From NCBI RefSeq assembly GCF_000004195.4, contig NC_030681.2, positions 27,108,982 through 27,172,981 on the forward strand: a DNA stretch of 64,000 nucleotides. Reading direction: 5' to 3'. Below are positions 31,192-43,048 of this stretch, one piece after another; position 1 is the first letter of the stretch; each line of letters starts with the position of its first letter. Origin of the DNA: Xenopus tropicalis (lineage: Eukaryota > Chordata > Amphibia > Anura > Pipidae). The translations under genes were made by a program, and so were the position numbers. The notes beneath the pieces were generated by a model, which was not told the DNA's origin, searched no databases, and saw only the letters and a list, made by a program, of their open reading frames with translations.

Positions 31192-31559
31192 CATACACGT
31201 TAAGATCCGCTCGTTTGGAGAGGTCAACAAGCGAGTGGATCTTCTCCTGATATCCCCACCTACAGGTGGGCGATATCGGGTAAATTTAGGCTTTTTCGAT
31301 CGTTTGGCCCTGGGGCCAAATAATCGAATTATAACGGTGGTAATGGGCGCAGTCAGTTAAGGGATCACATCAACGAGCCAATGCGGTCCCCGATCTGACT
31401 AAATTTTTTAACCTGCCTGATCAATATCTGGCCAATTTCAGGCCAGATATCAGTCGGGCATGCCCGTGGTTGCTGCCCCTACACGGGCCGATAAGCTTCC
31501 GAATCAGTAAAAGGGACTGATATCGGCAGCTACAATTGGCCCGTGTATGGCCACCTTAA
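31192..31559. mobile_element. MITE of the GGTGGCCATACACG family
   Basis: Ends TAATGGTGGCCATACACG and CGTGTATGGCCACCTTAA are inverted. The interior has GGTGGGCGATATCGGG and GATCGTTTGGCCCTGGGGCC. A second copy in opposite orientation is at 33201-33527. Confidence 0.85.
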
Positions 31560-33200
31560 GGGCCAGGCTACATTCTGCACCTCGCACTTGTTCTGTAGAA
31601 AGGAGTTGAAAGGTGAAAATGTTATGCTGAAATGTAATCCTTTTCATAGAAGGGCAATGCAGGGTGCCTTTCCCACTTTTGCACTTAGCCTTCTACAGCT
31701 AAATTAACCCCATTGGTCTCTTGTTTGTATTCAAGATTTAATGTTTCAGTTTCATATTAAGCTGCTTTGAGTTAATAGATGTTTAACCAGATTTAACAGC
31801 TTTTTATTGGACTGGAAAATCTACATTATGGCTGGCTGACATGTTAGCCCCAGTTACAACTACCCCACACCCCATCTTCTGAATGTGGAGCTTCAACATA
31901 AATATTCATGACTATCCCTTTATATTCATGAACTGGTTCGGAAGCTCTAAATTGCTAGAATCGGGCAAATTCTGAAAAGCAACACCAAGTGCCAAGTCTT
32001 CAAGCCTTGCCTCGTGGCTATATAAGATCAAATACAGTTCAGCCTTCAGTGCTAACTTTAATAACAATAAAACAGTGCAGAACTGCATCAGGGCCCATCA
32101 CTTTATTGAAACCAAAGCTTCTTGGAACATTTCAAACAAACCACAATTGTGCCCCAATATATGTTCCTCTTTATAGCCTCATTTTCCTTATTTTGAACTA
32201 CAAACAGATGAAAAATGTTTATTGTCATATGTTTGCTATTTTTTTCCTCCTTTAAGCAGGGCAGTTCTGTTCATTATGGCTTTTGGGGTTCAGTCCAAAC
32301 TCTGTTTCAAATTAGTTAACAATATTACATTTGTGCTGCTATACTTATTTATAAAATACAATAGAAATGTTTCACCCGTTCCGTGCTACTTAAAAAAAAA
32401 TAACAACAAGAAACGCACATTTATTAAGACTAGAATGAGCGTCTGCCAAGAGAGAAAACTCTGAAACATTAATAATGGAAAAATATACAGTGTGAAAATA
32501 GTTCCTTATAGGGATTTGTTTCTTTTTCGTTAGTTTAAAAAAAAAAAAAGCTCCAGCGTCTGAGCATTTCCAATTTATTTCAGTACTTAATTAATCCGAC
32601 GGTTTTGCTTTCTTCATTTTAAAACAACAAATAACTCATTAAGCAAACTCTATAAAAGTACAAGTCAGGGTATTTAGGTTTTGGCTATGAAGTCCAAGTG
32701 CAATATATTTTATTCATCTAATAACGTACCTCCTCATCCCTAAGTTCTGAAAAACGGAATATTTAATTGTAATAGGAATGCCATGTATTTAAAGATATTT
32801 AGTCATAGGCTTGTGGCTTAGCACTATCATACAGGTTAAAGGACAATGAAATGAATTACATGAGGGGTGTTCAGCTATGTACCTATCATTCATATGTAGA
32901 TAAATTGCCAGTCTACACCCTCAAATTGATGCACAATGACTGCAAATGACCAGTTGTAGCCATTCCTTCCCTACACTTAACAGACTGATATATTGTCTGC
33001 AGCATAATTCTACCCACCTCTAGCAGTTATAGTTTCATGGTGGTCACTGCCTTGTGTTAACAATGTTAAATCTTAGGAATAAAATCTATATCAGAGATGC
33101 CTCGAGCATGCCCAAAGCTTCCTGTAACTGGGTATAATTATCTTACTTCTGATCCTTCTTTGTACTGAGAATGCTCAACTTCCCTTACTGTAGGTGCAGC
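31560..33200. other. unique AT-rich sequence, no gene seen
   Basis: No coding block or RNA gene was recognised. A-runs at 32391 and 32537. A possible site of distal regulatory DNA, without direct support. Confidence 0.45.
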
Positions 33201-33527
33201 TTAAAGGTCCCCATACACAGGCCGATTCTAGCTGCCGATATCGGTCCCTTAGACCGATTCGGCAGCTAATCAGCCCGTGTATGGGCACTACCGATGGGCC
33301 TGCCCGACCGACATCTGGCCTGAAATAGGCCAGATCTCAATCGGGCAGGTTAAAAAATCTAGTCGGATCGGGGGCCGCATCGGCTCGTTGATGCGGCCCC
33401 CGGACCGACTTTGCCTATACCCGTCGTAATAATTCAATCATTTGGCCCCAGGGCCAAATGATCGGATTAGTCTGGATTCTCCCGATATCGCCCACCTGTA
33501 GGATCTGAAGGTGTATGGGCACCTTTA
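33201..33527. mobile_element. MITE of the GGTGGCCATACACG family, inverted copy
   Basis: Starts TTAAAGGTCCCCATACACAG and ends GTGTATGGGCACCTTTA. It shares TCTGGCCTGAAATAGGCCAG, GGCCCCAGGGCCAAATGAT and CCCGATATCGCCCACCTG with 31192-31559. The TTAAAGG termini fit the T2-type MITEs of Xenopus. Confidence 0.85.
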
Positions 33528-33639
33528 GGCTCCGTACTTGGCCCTCTGCTGATCTCTTCCTTTGGAGGTACTAACCACTTATTAAACTTTACTCGCATGA
33601 CACACAAATCTATTAAAATAAGTTTGTATACTGCTCCTT

Positions 33640-33875
33640 TACTGCTGACTGGACTCCATGACCCATCCTTTGGAAGCACCCAAGTGAGGCAATAGCAAGG
33701 GACCTCCTGTAAAATGAGGATCTGAAGTGAAGTAATGTCCATTTGTAGTGCAGCAATATGTACTGGACTCCATGACCCAGCTTTTGGAGCCACACCAGTG
33801 AAGCACTAGTACCACTTGTAGGAAGAGGATCTGTACAGAAGTAATGTCTAATTGTCCATTTGTAGTGCAACAATA
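33640..33875. repeat. two-copy ~125-bp direct repeat
   Basis: GGACTCCATGACCCA...GGAAG/GGAGCC...GTCCATTTGTAGTGCA occurs twice in tandem (from about 33650 and 33770). Open frames across it are incidental. Confidence 0.75.
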
Positions 33876-33946
33876 TGTACTACATCATTCCACATATCCT
33901 AGTGCAGTGGTATGCCTGTAACAACTGGTATGCCTGGGAATACTGG

Positions 33947-34276
33947 TACAGGTATAGGACCCATTATCCAGAATGCTTGGGACCAAGGGTATTCTGGATA
34001 AGGGGTCTCTCCATAATTTGGATCTCCATACCTTAAGTCTACTAAAAAATCAATAAAACGTTAATTAAACCCAATAGGATTGTTTTGCATCCAATAAGGA
34101 TTATTTATATCTTAGTTGGGATTAATTACAAGGTTCTGTTTTATTATTATAGAAAAATGGGAAATCAATTTTAAAATTCTGAATTATTTGATTAAAATCT
34201 GTCTATGGGAGATAGGCTTTCTGTAATTTGAGCTTTCTGGATAACGGGTTTCCGTATAAGGGATCCCATACCTGTA
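33947..34276. mobile_element. MITE of the TACAGGTATGGGACC family
   Basis: TACAGGTATAGGACCCATTA at the left, GGGATCCCATACCTGTA at the right. The interior has ATCCAATAAGGATTATTTAT and TTAGTTGGGATTAAT, as in 25357 and 40645. Confidence 0.83.
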
Positions 34277-34940
34277 CACCAGGGAATTTATAATGGGACT
34301 GACCCTGGTGTGTTGAGCTACAATAATAAATGGACGTTTTGGGAACTTGTTTACACAGAGTTAATGCTGCTCCTCCAACTAGAAGACATTTGAGTATACA
34401 ATATTATAGAATTACTAGCAATGTGCTATTTGAACATAACTATATTGTCCTGTCTTTTGTATGTCTTTTTTTATTAAGATATGTAGATTTTTGTAAGTTT
34501 ATCCAGTGTAAAAATCCTGCTCCCTACATTTCCTGCTCTGGGTGAAAATCTTTTTGTTTCTAACTGTTACCCATTTACCAATTCTAAATGCTAGTACCAA
34601 ATCTGACAACTTCATACATCGGTTGGGAATGAGGGTTATCTATACCACATACAAACAGAATACCTGATCATTTTCTTAATGTTGCATTCCCAATGACCAG
34701 CACCAAAGGAAATATGCTGATCTGAAAAAATAATTCAGCTAATTCTAATGAACAATAAACCTTTTCTTTGTGGTTTCTTGTGTGTGAAAGTTACATGGTA
34801 TTTACCTAATATAGCAATGAGGTATAAAGGCCTTAGAGGAAAATGATTGGCAGTGCCTCAGGTTGCTTTGGATTCTTTTGATGCAAATGAAATAAAACCT
34901 ACATGCGCTACAAAATCACTCAACAACAATAGCCTTGGAT
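34277..34940. other. unique sequence, no gene
   Basis: No coding or repeat signal was recognised beyond short AT-rich tracts. Confidence 0.45.
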
Positions 34941-35065
34941 ATTCTGATTGTTCAAGAACTCATCCAGGCCCCTCTTATAGGCATTAACAGAATCTGCCAT
35001 TACCACATCACTAGGAAGGGCATTCCATAACCTCACTGCCCTCACCGTGAAAAACCCCCTACACT
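34941..35065 (-). mobile_element. fragment of a non-LTR retrotransposon 3' coding end
   Basis: Reverse complement of part of 39583-39690: TTCAAGAACTCATCCAGGCC, TCTGCCATTACCACATCACT and CTGCCCTCACCGTGAAAAA. It encodes the same VRAV-LxNALPSDVV block in that direction. Confidence 0.78.
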
Positions 35066-36506
35066 GCTGTTATTGCATTGCAAATTTTAATTGCACATTT
35101 GGAACTTTTTAAGGCATGCTTGAAGGTGGCTTAATCTTTTAGAGCAAACTTAACAACTTGTCATTAAGAAGTTTTTTTTACATAAACTGCGCACTGTTGT
35201 AAAAAATATTATATTGTTATAAACAATAAAATCCAATAAAAACCTTTTCCCACTGTCTAAAGTGGTCGCTAAACAGTTTCTGTGTTCGTAAACCCCATAT
35301 AAAATTCGCTCGAAGGCAGATTTGTTTTGCATTGCTATTAATTTTTCCGTTACCGACTCTGATAAAAAGGGCTATCTCCACTTTTGTGAATTCCCCTATA
35401 TGTCATTGTTTTCCCAATATCTAGTCCTTTAGTTGCTGTGGGTAGGCTACTGTGTAGTTGAGGAATGGATATAGGGCATTTGCATCTACTGTGCCCCAGT
35501 CTCCACCACTACTATGTATGGACTTATTCTTATGCTGCTGTGCTGTATCTTGGCAGTAGGGGCCTAAGGAGCCTCGTGGCCAATCATGATAACATAGTCG
35601 GAGACATTCTGAAAAACCTGATTATTTAGACCATATTTAGAAAATTAGAAACAAATGAATCATTATACATTCCTGTGATTCTAATCATGGTGTGTCAAGG
35701 AGTTGTGTCGCACACCTGTACAACCCTGTGATTCCCATAGACTGTATGGCGTGAGTCAGAACTCCACAAACTGAATCAGGCTGGAAGCTCACAGGCAGGA
35801 GCGCAGATAGGGAATCTACTTAGAGTAAATACCAGTAAAGTTTTCACTTTTTCTACCTCAAGAAGTAGTTTTCAGATGGTCAGATGACCATGGCATTTTT
35901 TCTAAAACCAGCCGTCCCGTCTTGCATAATGACTGCAATTCTACACATCTTTATTAAACAGAAAATAGTTTGGCATGAGTAGACTGAAGTGAAGATCAAA
36001 GGCTCTCTCTACCTTAAATGGGCATAAAAATAGCCAATGTGCTTTTAGGTATCAGTCAACAGTCATAACACCCTTATCAGCCGGTGGTGACACCGCTATC
36101 CTGCTCATTGGTTGAATAATTAAAAGCAAAAACATTAAACTTGAAAAAAAAATGGGATCTGCATGCGATACAACACTAACTAAGCCTGTAAATGCCAGGG
36201 CAGTTGTAGATGGAGAAATTGTAGGTTGTTTAGAGTCTATGATTTTTACTAGCTTGGTGGAAGGCACGAAAATGATAGAAACACCCAATAGATGCTATGC
36301 CAGGGACTTGAAAGCACTTGTCTATGAGCACTTTTAGCCAACTCGGTCACTTTTTGAGGCATTATCCCTTAAAACAAAAGTAGAACATAAAAGATAGGAA
36401 GACAGTGTGTTAGACATATAGGCCCTACTGTTACTAAATGCCTAGAAATTAATATTCCTATAAATGAATAGTTACAAACTACAAACTTAAATTTGCATCA
36501 TGGGAT
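35066..36506. other. unique sequence, no gene
   Basis: A few short open frames, none with recognisable motif; no terminal-repeat signatures found. Confidence 0.45.
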
Positions 36507-36548
36507 GCTATACAGGTCCTTTCAAATAAGTGAAAGGACCTGTATAGC
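36507..36548. repeat. perfect 18-bp hairpin
   Basis: GCTATACAGGTCCTTTCA (36507-36524), loop AATAAG, then the exact reverse complement (36531-36548). It is isolated in otherwise unique sequence. Confidence 0.9.
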
Positions 36549-36734
36549 CTGTTAGTGATAGGCTTTCTCCAGCCAGCTGCAGGAATAACAATGGCTGAAA
36601 CAATTTGAATGGTTGCCATTAGTTACTGCCCATGGGCAAATTTACCCATTGTTATAGTTTATGCATGCACAGTATAGGCCACGTTTATGGGAAAAGTGAA
36701 AAAAACAGGTCCATGTTGTTTTTGGATCAATGAA

Positions 36735-37111
36735 TGGTGGTGAGCGAATCTGTCCCGTTTTGCTTTGCCGAAAAATTTGCAAATCTTTCAAAAGATTTGA
36801 GAAATGGCGAAAAATTAGCAAAACAGGAAAATGTTGCCCGACAATACCTTTGACTCGCGACAATTCTTTTGATGAGAGAGACAATACTTTTTGGCGCGAG
36901 ACAATCCTTTTAATGAGAGACAATTCTATTTGACACAAGAGACAATTCTATTGATGACAGACAATTCTTTTTGATACGAGAGACAATTCTTTTGATTAGA
37001 GAGCCAATTCTTTTTGACACACAACAATTCTTTTGATGCGGGCTACAATTTTTGGATGCGCAGCAAATTTTTCCACGAATCCATACGTGGCAAATTTTTT
37101 CACCCATCACA
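36735..37111. mobile_element. GCGAATC-family MITE with internal minisatellite
   Basis: Left end TGGTGAGCGAATCTGTCCC and right end AATTTTTTCACCCATCAC. The centre (about 36838-37045) is a diverged ~20-25-bp repeat around GAGAGACAATTCTTTTGA, about nine units. Confidence 0.75.
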
Positions 37112-37551
37112 ATCAATGAACCTTGTTCTTGCACATTTGCGTTGGCCTCTGTCAGGTGGACTTAGAGCATTAGAATGCCAAGCAGGCCCTGCAACAAAAT
37201 ATATGAAAGTTCCTCTCTACACAACAAAAGCTGCCCATATATGTGTTAACATTGCTTGTTGACTTGGCCAATGTTAATGAAATCAGCTCTCAGCTTGATA
37301 CTGGAAACTGGCTGGAAAATCTTTTTGTTTGAGGCTTGCTTCTGATGTAAGTCTTCACAGGACCACATGAGATCCAGTCTTAGCCCCGGAGCTAACAATT
37401 GGAGCAGGCAGGTTTGGCCCATCACTTCAATTCTGCTCATCTGGCAATCTCATTTTGTGATCAAGGTGTGGCCATCTTTAATTTAAGGGACAGTAACAAC
37501 AACATAAATGTCCCCACAACTTGTATCTCATACCTGCTTCTCATTTTAGAT

Positions 37552-37859
37552 CAGGGGTCCCCAACCTTTCTTACTCGTGAGCCACAGTCAAATGTAAAAA
37601 GACTTGGAGAGCAACACAAGCACCATAAAAGTTCATGGAGGAGCCAAATAAGGGCTGTGATTGGCTATTAGGCAGCCTCTATGCACCCTATCAGCTTACA
37701 GGGGGCTTTATTTGGTAGGAAATCTTGTTTTTATTCAACCAAAACTTGCCCCCAAGTCAGTAATTCAAAAATAACTACCTGGTTTGGGGGCACTCAGAGC
37801 AACATCCAATGGGTTGGGGAGCAACATGTTGCCCCCGTGCCACTGGTTGGGAAACACTG
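37552..37859. mobile_element. hAT-type MITE, CAGGGATCCCC family
   Basis: Starts CAGGGGTCCCCAACCTTTC and ends CACTGGTTGGGAAACACTG, flanked by TTTTAGAT and TTTTAGAC (7/8 target duplication, 37544-37551 and 37860-37867). Confidence 0.87.
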
Positions 37860-37872
37860 TTTTAGACTGTAA

Positions 37873-38022
37873 GATTTATAAAGCGCCAACATATTCCATG
37901 ATGTTGTAAGATAGAAAGCTATACAGATCAGTCATACAGATTACATATAAATACAGATACAAAAGGTAGACCTTTATATATAGCTGTATAGCTTTCTATC
38001 TGGAATATGTTGGCGCTTTATA
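37873..38022. repeat. inverted duplicate of an L2-type tail end
   Basis: TTATAAAGCGCCAACATATT at the left and its complement AATATGTTGGCGCTTTATAA at the right, each joined to GATAGAAAGCTATACAG or its reverse. The left copy has an extra 11 bp between the two blocks. Confidence 0.75.
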
Positions 38023-39424
38023 ACTACCTGTTAATAAATGTCCCATATGTCCTGCCTACATTAAACTTTGTATGTTTATAAAACATTAAGGTATTAATGT
38101 TTACTGCATCAGCTCACTTCAGTAGTTTCTGTAGATACTGAAATTGCCAGTTTATATTCCTTCAAAAAGTTTCTGTAGTGAGAGCGATGTTAAGGTTGTT
38201 GTTGATATATTCATGGAGTAGTGAGATGTTACTGAAATCCCATTATTTCAACACCTTTAAAAAAATTATCATTGGATAGAAGAATATGGATGATTTGTCT
38301 CGCCAAAAAGTTCTTCATCCTCCCCTAGGAGGATATTTTGCCAGGTCTGACCTGGGGGACACATTTCCATTATATTTTGGTTGAAGTACGTTTCTTGCAA
38401 AATAAATGAAACAGCGAAATTCTATAAATAGACTGCAAAATCTGCAAACTTTGGCTGATTGTGCTACTTTGATACTTTATAAAGTTGGATTCAAAAAAGC
38501 TGATTTATGCATGATCAAACTGGGTAATCCAGAAGCATGTCCTGCAGTTAGTGAGGATGATAAATCAACCTTTCTATATATTCTGATTTTTCATCATCAA
38601 TGGAGCATGTTTAAGCAACAGTTATAAAACATTTGCAAATAATAGGTTTAATGTTAAAATGAGCAATTATCATTTTGAATGGGGGTGGGGCCATAATAAT
38701 TTCATCAGTGATTAAAAAGAAAAAAAAAATACAAAATTGGTACATTGTTGCACATACTGGCTTCACTGCATACACGTTTGCAATATAGGAGGTTAAAGGT
38801 TTTGTTCACCTTTACTTTAATTAGCCCTTAATCCAACAGGGGTGTCAGGTGTTCCTAGTCTTTAAAAGGGGCAGTCACCATGTGTTCTTTCTCACTGTAC
38901 CCCACTTGCTGGCTTAGGGTAGTTAGGGGGAAGCAAGAACTAGGAGAGCAGAAGGGCTAGAACCCTGGTGTCACCCAGCAGTTAGATACTCCAGTGGCCA
39001 GTTACAGAACTACAGACATACCAAGAGGAACACCACTCTGAGGGACTTGTACTCTGGGGACTTTACACTCCATGGTTGTTACTTATTCCCTGCCTGTGCC
39101 CAATACCATCAAGGAAAGAAACTATTGAACTACTGTCAATTACTATTGTGCCCCATTAATGTCCAAGATCTTGATCATCTGGGTGGAAAACCCTTCCCCC
39201 ACACCTGAGAGAAACAGTCCTGAGTGATACATGGGGGTTGCAAGGAGTTGTAACTCATCAGGCCCAGTTAGGAAGGAAAATCCTTTGTTCTAAGGAGTGG
39301 TAATCTCCTAAATAGCATTGCATAGGCATAATGAGTTGGCCTTGTTTGTCTCCTATCAGTAGCTCTTTTGGGCCTATTAAAAACCTGTCTTTGCCAAATA
39401 ATTTAAGTATTTAGCTCTAATTAA
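38023..39424. other. unique sequence, no gene
   Basis: No domain or repeat end was recognised. A short frame at 38406-38627 has no known motif. Confidence 0.45.
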
Positions 39425-39429
39425 AACAT

Positions 39430-39935
39430 GCGAGGGGACATGATTACTCTGTACAAGTACATTAGAGGGGATTATAGGCAGATGGGGGATGTTCTTTTTT
39501 CCCATAAAAACAATAAATGCACCAGAGGCCCCCCTTTAGATTAGAGGAACGGAGGTTCCATTTGAAGCAGCGTAGGGGGTTCCTCACGGTGAGGGCAGTG
39601 AGGTTGGGGAATGCCCTTCCTAGTGATGTGGTAATGGCAGATTCTGTTAATTCCTATAAGAGGGGCCTGGATGAGTTCTTGAACAAGCACAATCTTGGAT
39701 ACTATGCTTGTTCAAGAACTCACCCAAGCCCCTCTTATACATCAATACTAACTGTAGATATTGGCCTTGGGTCTATTGTGATACTAATATCTACAGTTAG
39801 TATTGATGTTTGTATATATAGTTTATATATGTGACAGTATAGATTGGTAAGTATAGGTTTGTGTGTGCTGGGTTTACTTGGAAGGGTTGAACTTGATGGA
39901 CTCTGGTCTTTTTTCAACCCTATGTAACTATGTAA
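39430..39935 (+). mobile_element. non-LTR retrotransposon 3' end (ORF2 C-terminus and tail)
   Basis: The frame from about 39432 reads RGDMITLYKYIRGDYRQMGD and, after one frameshift in a C-run near 39531, FRLEERRFHLKQRR and TVRAVRLGNALPSDVV...YKRGLDEFL. This is the pattern seen at the C-terminus of LINE ORF2 proteins. The element closes with GGGTTGAACTTGATGGACTC and CAACCCTATGTAACTATG. Two hairpins interrupt the 3' part (next entry). Dead copy. Confidence 0.75.
39659..39808. repeat. two consecutive hairpins inside the LINE end
   Basis: First, AAGAGGGGCCTGGATGAGTT... (about 39659-39690) pairs with ...CACCCAAGCCCCTCTT (about 39706-39737) over 32 bp with two mismatches. Second, CATCAATACTAACTGTAG (from 39740) pairs perfectly over 22 bp with CTACAGTTAGTATTGATG (to 39808). 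Confidence 0.85.
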
Positions 39936-39944
39936 GTATGAAGC

Positions 39945-40644
39945 CCCCTCTGTAACATAACAAGGATTTAGCATGTATGTTAGTATGGCCGTGATGCCAG
40001 TTTGACTGCGGCTCTTGCCACGTTTCAGCTGGGAGCATATTTTCATGGCATTCAGTGTGACAAGCTTTCTCCTGGTTCCCACAGCTGGGCAGTGTTTGAA
40101 ATTCCAGCCGTATGAACTCATATCAGAATGCCTGGACTAATGTGCTGAACATAACCTGAAGCTGATGTGCTCGATGACAGAATAATGGAGAGAGTTGGGC
40201 TTTTCTCCTTATTTGCAATTGCCATGACAATGACGCCGTTGTTTTGTTTGCTTTCCTTTCTATGGGATCCTTAGATATAAAAAGCGCTCAAGCCAACATT
40301 ATTGTTTCTGTTAATAATCATTAATGGGATTTATAAACATCATTAATAATACTGTCAGCAGCATCATGAAAACGGCACCCACATTTCTACCGTAGAAGGA
40401 GCCTGAAATGAACGACTCAAGGAAAAAAAATAATAGGAACAATGTTTACTATTTAGAATTAAATAAAAAGGGGACTTTTTATAGATATTAATGATCTAAA
40501 GCCATAGAGTGTATGGGTGTGTTTTTCTTAAAAGGATGTTATAATTATTTTACTAACCCTTTTTACACAAGCTTCCAATTTCGGGACTCATTTTCCACAA
40601 GTGGAGTGGGCAGCTTGTACTCTTCCTCACAGTCAGTTGCGAGC
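39945..40644. other. unique sequence, no gene
   Basis: No coding block seen. 40140-40400 is of mixed composition with homeodomain-like TAAT motifs (for example TTAATAATCATTAATGGG) and may be regulatory; this is speculative. Confidence 0.4.
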
Positions 40645-40884
40645 TACAGGTATGGAATCCATTATCTGGAAACCCCGTTATCCAGAAAGCACCAAAAAAC
40701 AAGGAGGCAATCTCCCATAGACTCCCATAGACAATACCTTAATCCCAACTAAGATATAATTAATCCTTATTGGATTTAAAACAATTCTATTAGGTTTTTA
40801 GTAGACTTAAAGTACGGAGATACAAATCATGTAAAGACCCCTTATCCAGAAAACCCCAGGTCCCAAGCATTCTGGATAACAGTT
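40645..40884. mobile_element. MITE of the TACAGGTATGGGACC family
   Basis: TACAGGTATGGAATCCATTA at the left and CCAAGCATTCTGGATAACAG at the right; interior AATCCCAACTAAGATATAAT as in 25357. Confidence 0.8.
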
Positions 40885-40966
40885 TCTATATTTTTACTTG
40901 TGTCAAAATGTGCTCCTCCCTATAATATAATATATAACAATATAATGCTGCTGCATCTATTGACGC

Positions 40967-41170
40967 CTAGTGATGAGTGAAAATTAGCCACAAAAAAATT
41001 TGTTGTGCTTCAAAAAAGTTGCAGCCGGGTCAAAAAAAGTCATGGTCATGTTAAAAATGGGTGCGGTCAAGTCAAAATAGGCCCGGATGTGTCAAATGCG
41101 TTTTGCAGATTTTTTATTGTTTTGTGAATTTTTAAGCGATGCGAAATGGGACAGATTCGCTCATCACTAG
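40967..41170. mobile_element. MITE of the GCGAATC family
   Basis: CTAGTGATGAGTGAAAATTAG at the left and GGGACAGATTCGCTCATCAC at the right; a further diverged stretch with CGCGAAACGGCGAAAAATTT follows to about 41240. Confidence 0.8.
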
Positions 41171-41240
41171 TAAATTCGCGAAACGGCGAAAAATTTGCAA
41201 AACACACTTGTCACGTGATTTTTTTTTTGGCGCCCGCACC

Positions 41241-41960
41241 TGGTTTGACGCGAGGTAAAAAAAAAGTAAAGTAGTGAACTAGACAAATTAGTTAAAAATA
41301 GACAAATTAAAATACTTAAAAATGTGATCGGATTTGGCCAAATCCAAAATTGAATTCTTGATTCAGTGTATCTGTAGTGGTTACTGCCATGCAGTGCTGG
41401 GCCTTGAGTTCAATTATCTGTACGGACTTTGCATGGTCTCCCCCTGTCAAACATTCAGGAAAGTTTGGATCCTGATAAAATTGACCATATTGTGCTGAGA
41501 ACTTTAGATTGTAAGTTCCTCTGGGGAAGGGTTTGATATAAATAATGTCTATAAAATCCATGCCATAAAACAAGATAGGCTTCTTTTGTTTGCCAGAAAG
41601 CAAATAGTCATAGTCAGGTGCATATCAGGAATGGTAGAACAAAAACACCAATTATAGCTAAAGGGAACACTTTTTGTGTTTGGATGAATTTAAGGAAGCA
41701 AGCGATTTTATCCAGGTTATACCATGGTATATAAAGGGTGGAAGGGCTAAAATTCTGTAATGCTGTAACAGACTTCTTACTTATTGTCACATATGGGGAT
41801 GTCTGACAGCCATTTTGAAAAGGACTTTTTTTAACCTCTGATGTTTTACTGAATCCAGGAATTCAATGTTATGGTGAGGAAACTGTGGAATTTGTTCTGC
41901 TAAAACTTATAAAGGCAGTGTTGGAAATGTTATTCTTGCTCAAATTCTGTTTTGTGAGTT
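41241..41960. other. unique sequence, no gene
   Basis: No gene. A 95-codon minus-strand frame at 41316-41603 shows no recognisable domain. Confidence 0.45.
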
Positions 41961-42008
41961 AGATTAAAAAATAGATTTGTTAGACAAACACTAAAAAACA
42001 AGAGTGAT

Positions 42009-42046
<38 letters not shown>

Positions 42047-42080
42047 TGAAAGGTAGGTAGATGATAGATAGACAGTTAGG

Positions 42081-42121
<41 letters not shown>

Positions 42122-42330
42122 GATAGATAGATAGAAAGGTAGGGAGATAATAGATAGACAGGTAGATAGTTAGATAGATAGATAGATAGATAGACGATAG
42201 ATAGATAGGTAGATGGATAGGTAGATGGATAGATAGATAGATAGATAGATAGATACACAGACAGACAGACAGACAGGTAGGTAGGTAGGTAAATAGATAT
42301 ATAGACAGACAGATAGATGATAATCTAAGC
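41961..42330. repeat. GATA microsatellite with conserved 5' flank
   Basis: Interrupted (TAGA)n with GACA and GGTA variants from about 42008. It is preceded by a 28-bp flank starting AGATTAAAAAATAGATTT (41961-41988) that also precedes the second GATA array. Long frames of Y, L, S and I on the minus strand are artefacts. Confidence 0.93.
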
Positions 42331-42816
42331 ATTCAATAGGCCATCTGACATTCCTTTAAAGTGTAGAAGTTATATATTAAAGGAATAATAGATCACAATA
42401 AACAAACAATGCAAATGCAAAGTTCCAGAGGCCTCAATAGTAATTACTAAACCACAATTGTTCATTTAGCAAATGGTTTTATTTCCTGCAGACCTTTTTG
42501 CTATAGCTCTAAAAGGGTTTTAAAGAGCCTTTATATAATTTAATGTATTGTGCCTTGGCATATGCCCAATGGCAATATTAAGAGCTGGATGGATAGTTAT
42601 TTCCCTCCCTTGCCTTGTTTGCCCCTAATTTCTCAGACGGTGCTACAGACTTGATTTCAGCCTTGACTAAGATTCAGTTTTTTTTAGGCCACACATGTCC
42701 TCATACCTGCCCATAGTCTATCTATAATGTTTTAATCACAAAACAAAAAGACAGCAAGTAGGAAGCCTAGATGCCAAAGGGGGAAATCAGAATTTTCTGG
42801 TCATAGCATCAAGGCA
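42331..42816. other. unique sequence, no gene
   Basis: Nothing recognised. Confidence 0.45.
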
Positions 42817-43048
42817 AGTGATGAGCGAATCTGTCCCATTTTGCTTAGCCGAAAAATTATTTTCAAAGATTCACAAAACAGTGAAAATCCGCAAAACGGA
42901 GAAAATGTTGTGTGTGCAATTTTTTTTGACACACACATTTTCACGTTTCGCATGGCGAATCTTTCCACTTCGAAATTTGCCACGAGTTTCACGAAATAAT
43001 CCGGCAAAACATGGAAATTCGCCTGGCAAATTATTTCGCCCATCACTA
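42817..43048. mobile_element. MITE of the GCGAATC family
   Basis: GTGATGAGCGAATCTGTCCC at the left and TTATTTCGCCCATCACTA at the right, with an internal TTTGACACACACATTTTC core. The overlapping open frames on both strands arise from the foldback. Confidence 0.83.

Noticed and set aside
30785..31360. 191-codon open frame
   Set aside because: Its last third runs through a MITE and the rest has no motif; a long frame by chance in relatively GC-rich repeat sequence.
41991..42332. 113-codon minus-strand frame rich in Y, L, S and I
   Set aside because: Translation of the GATA microsatellite.
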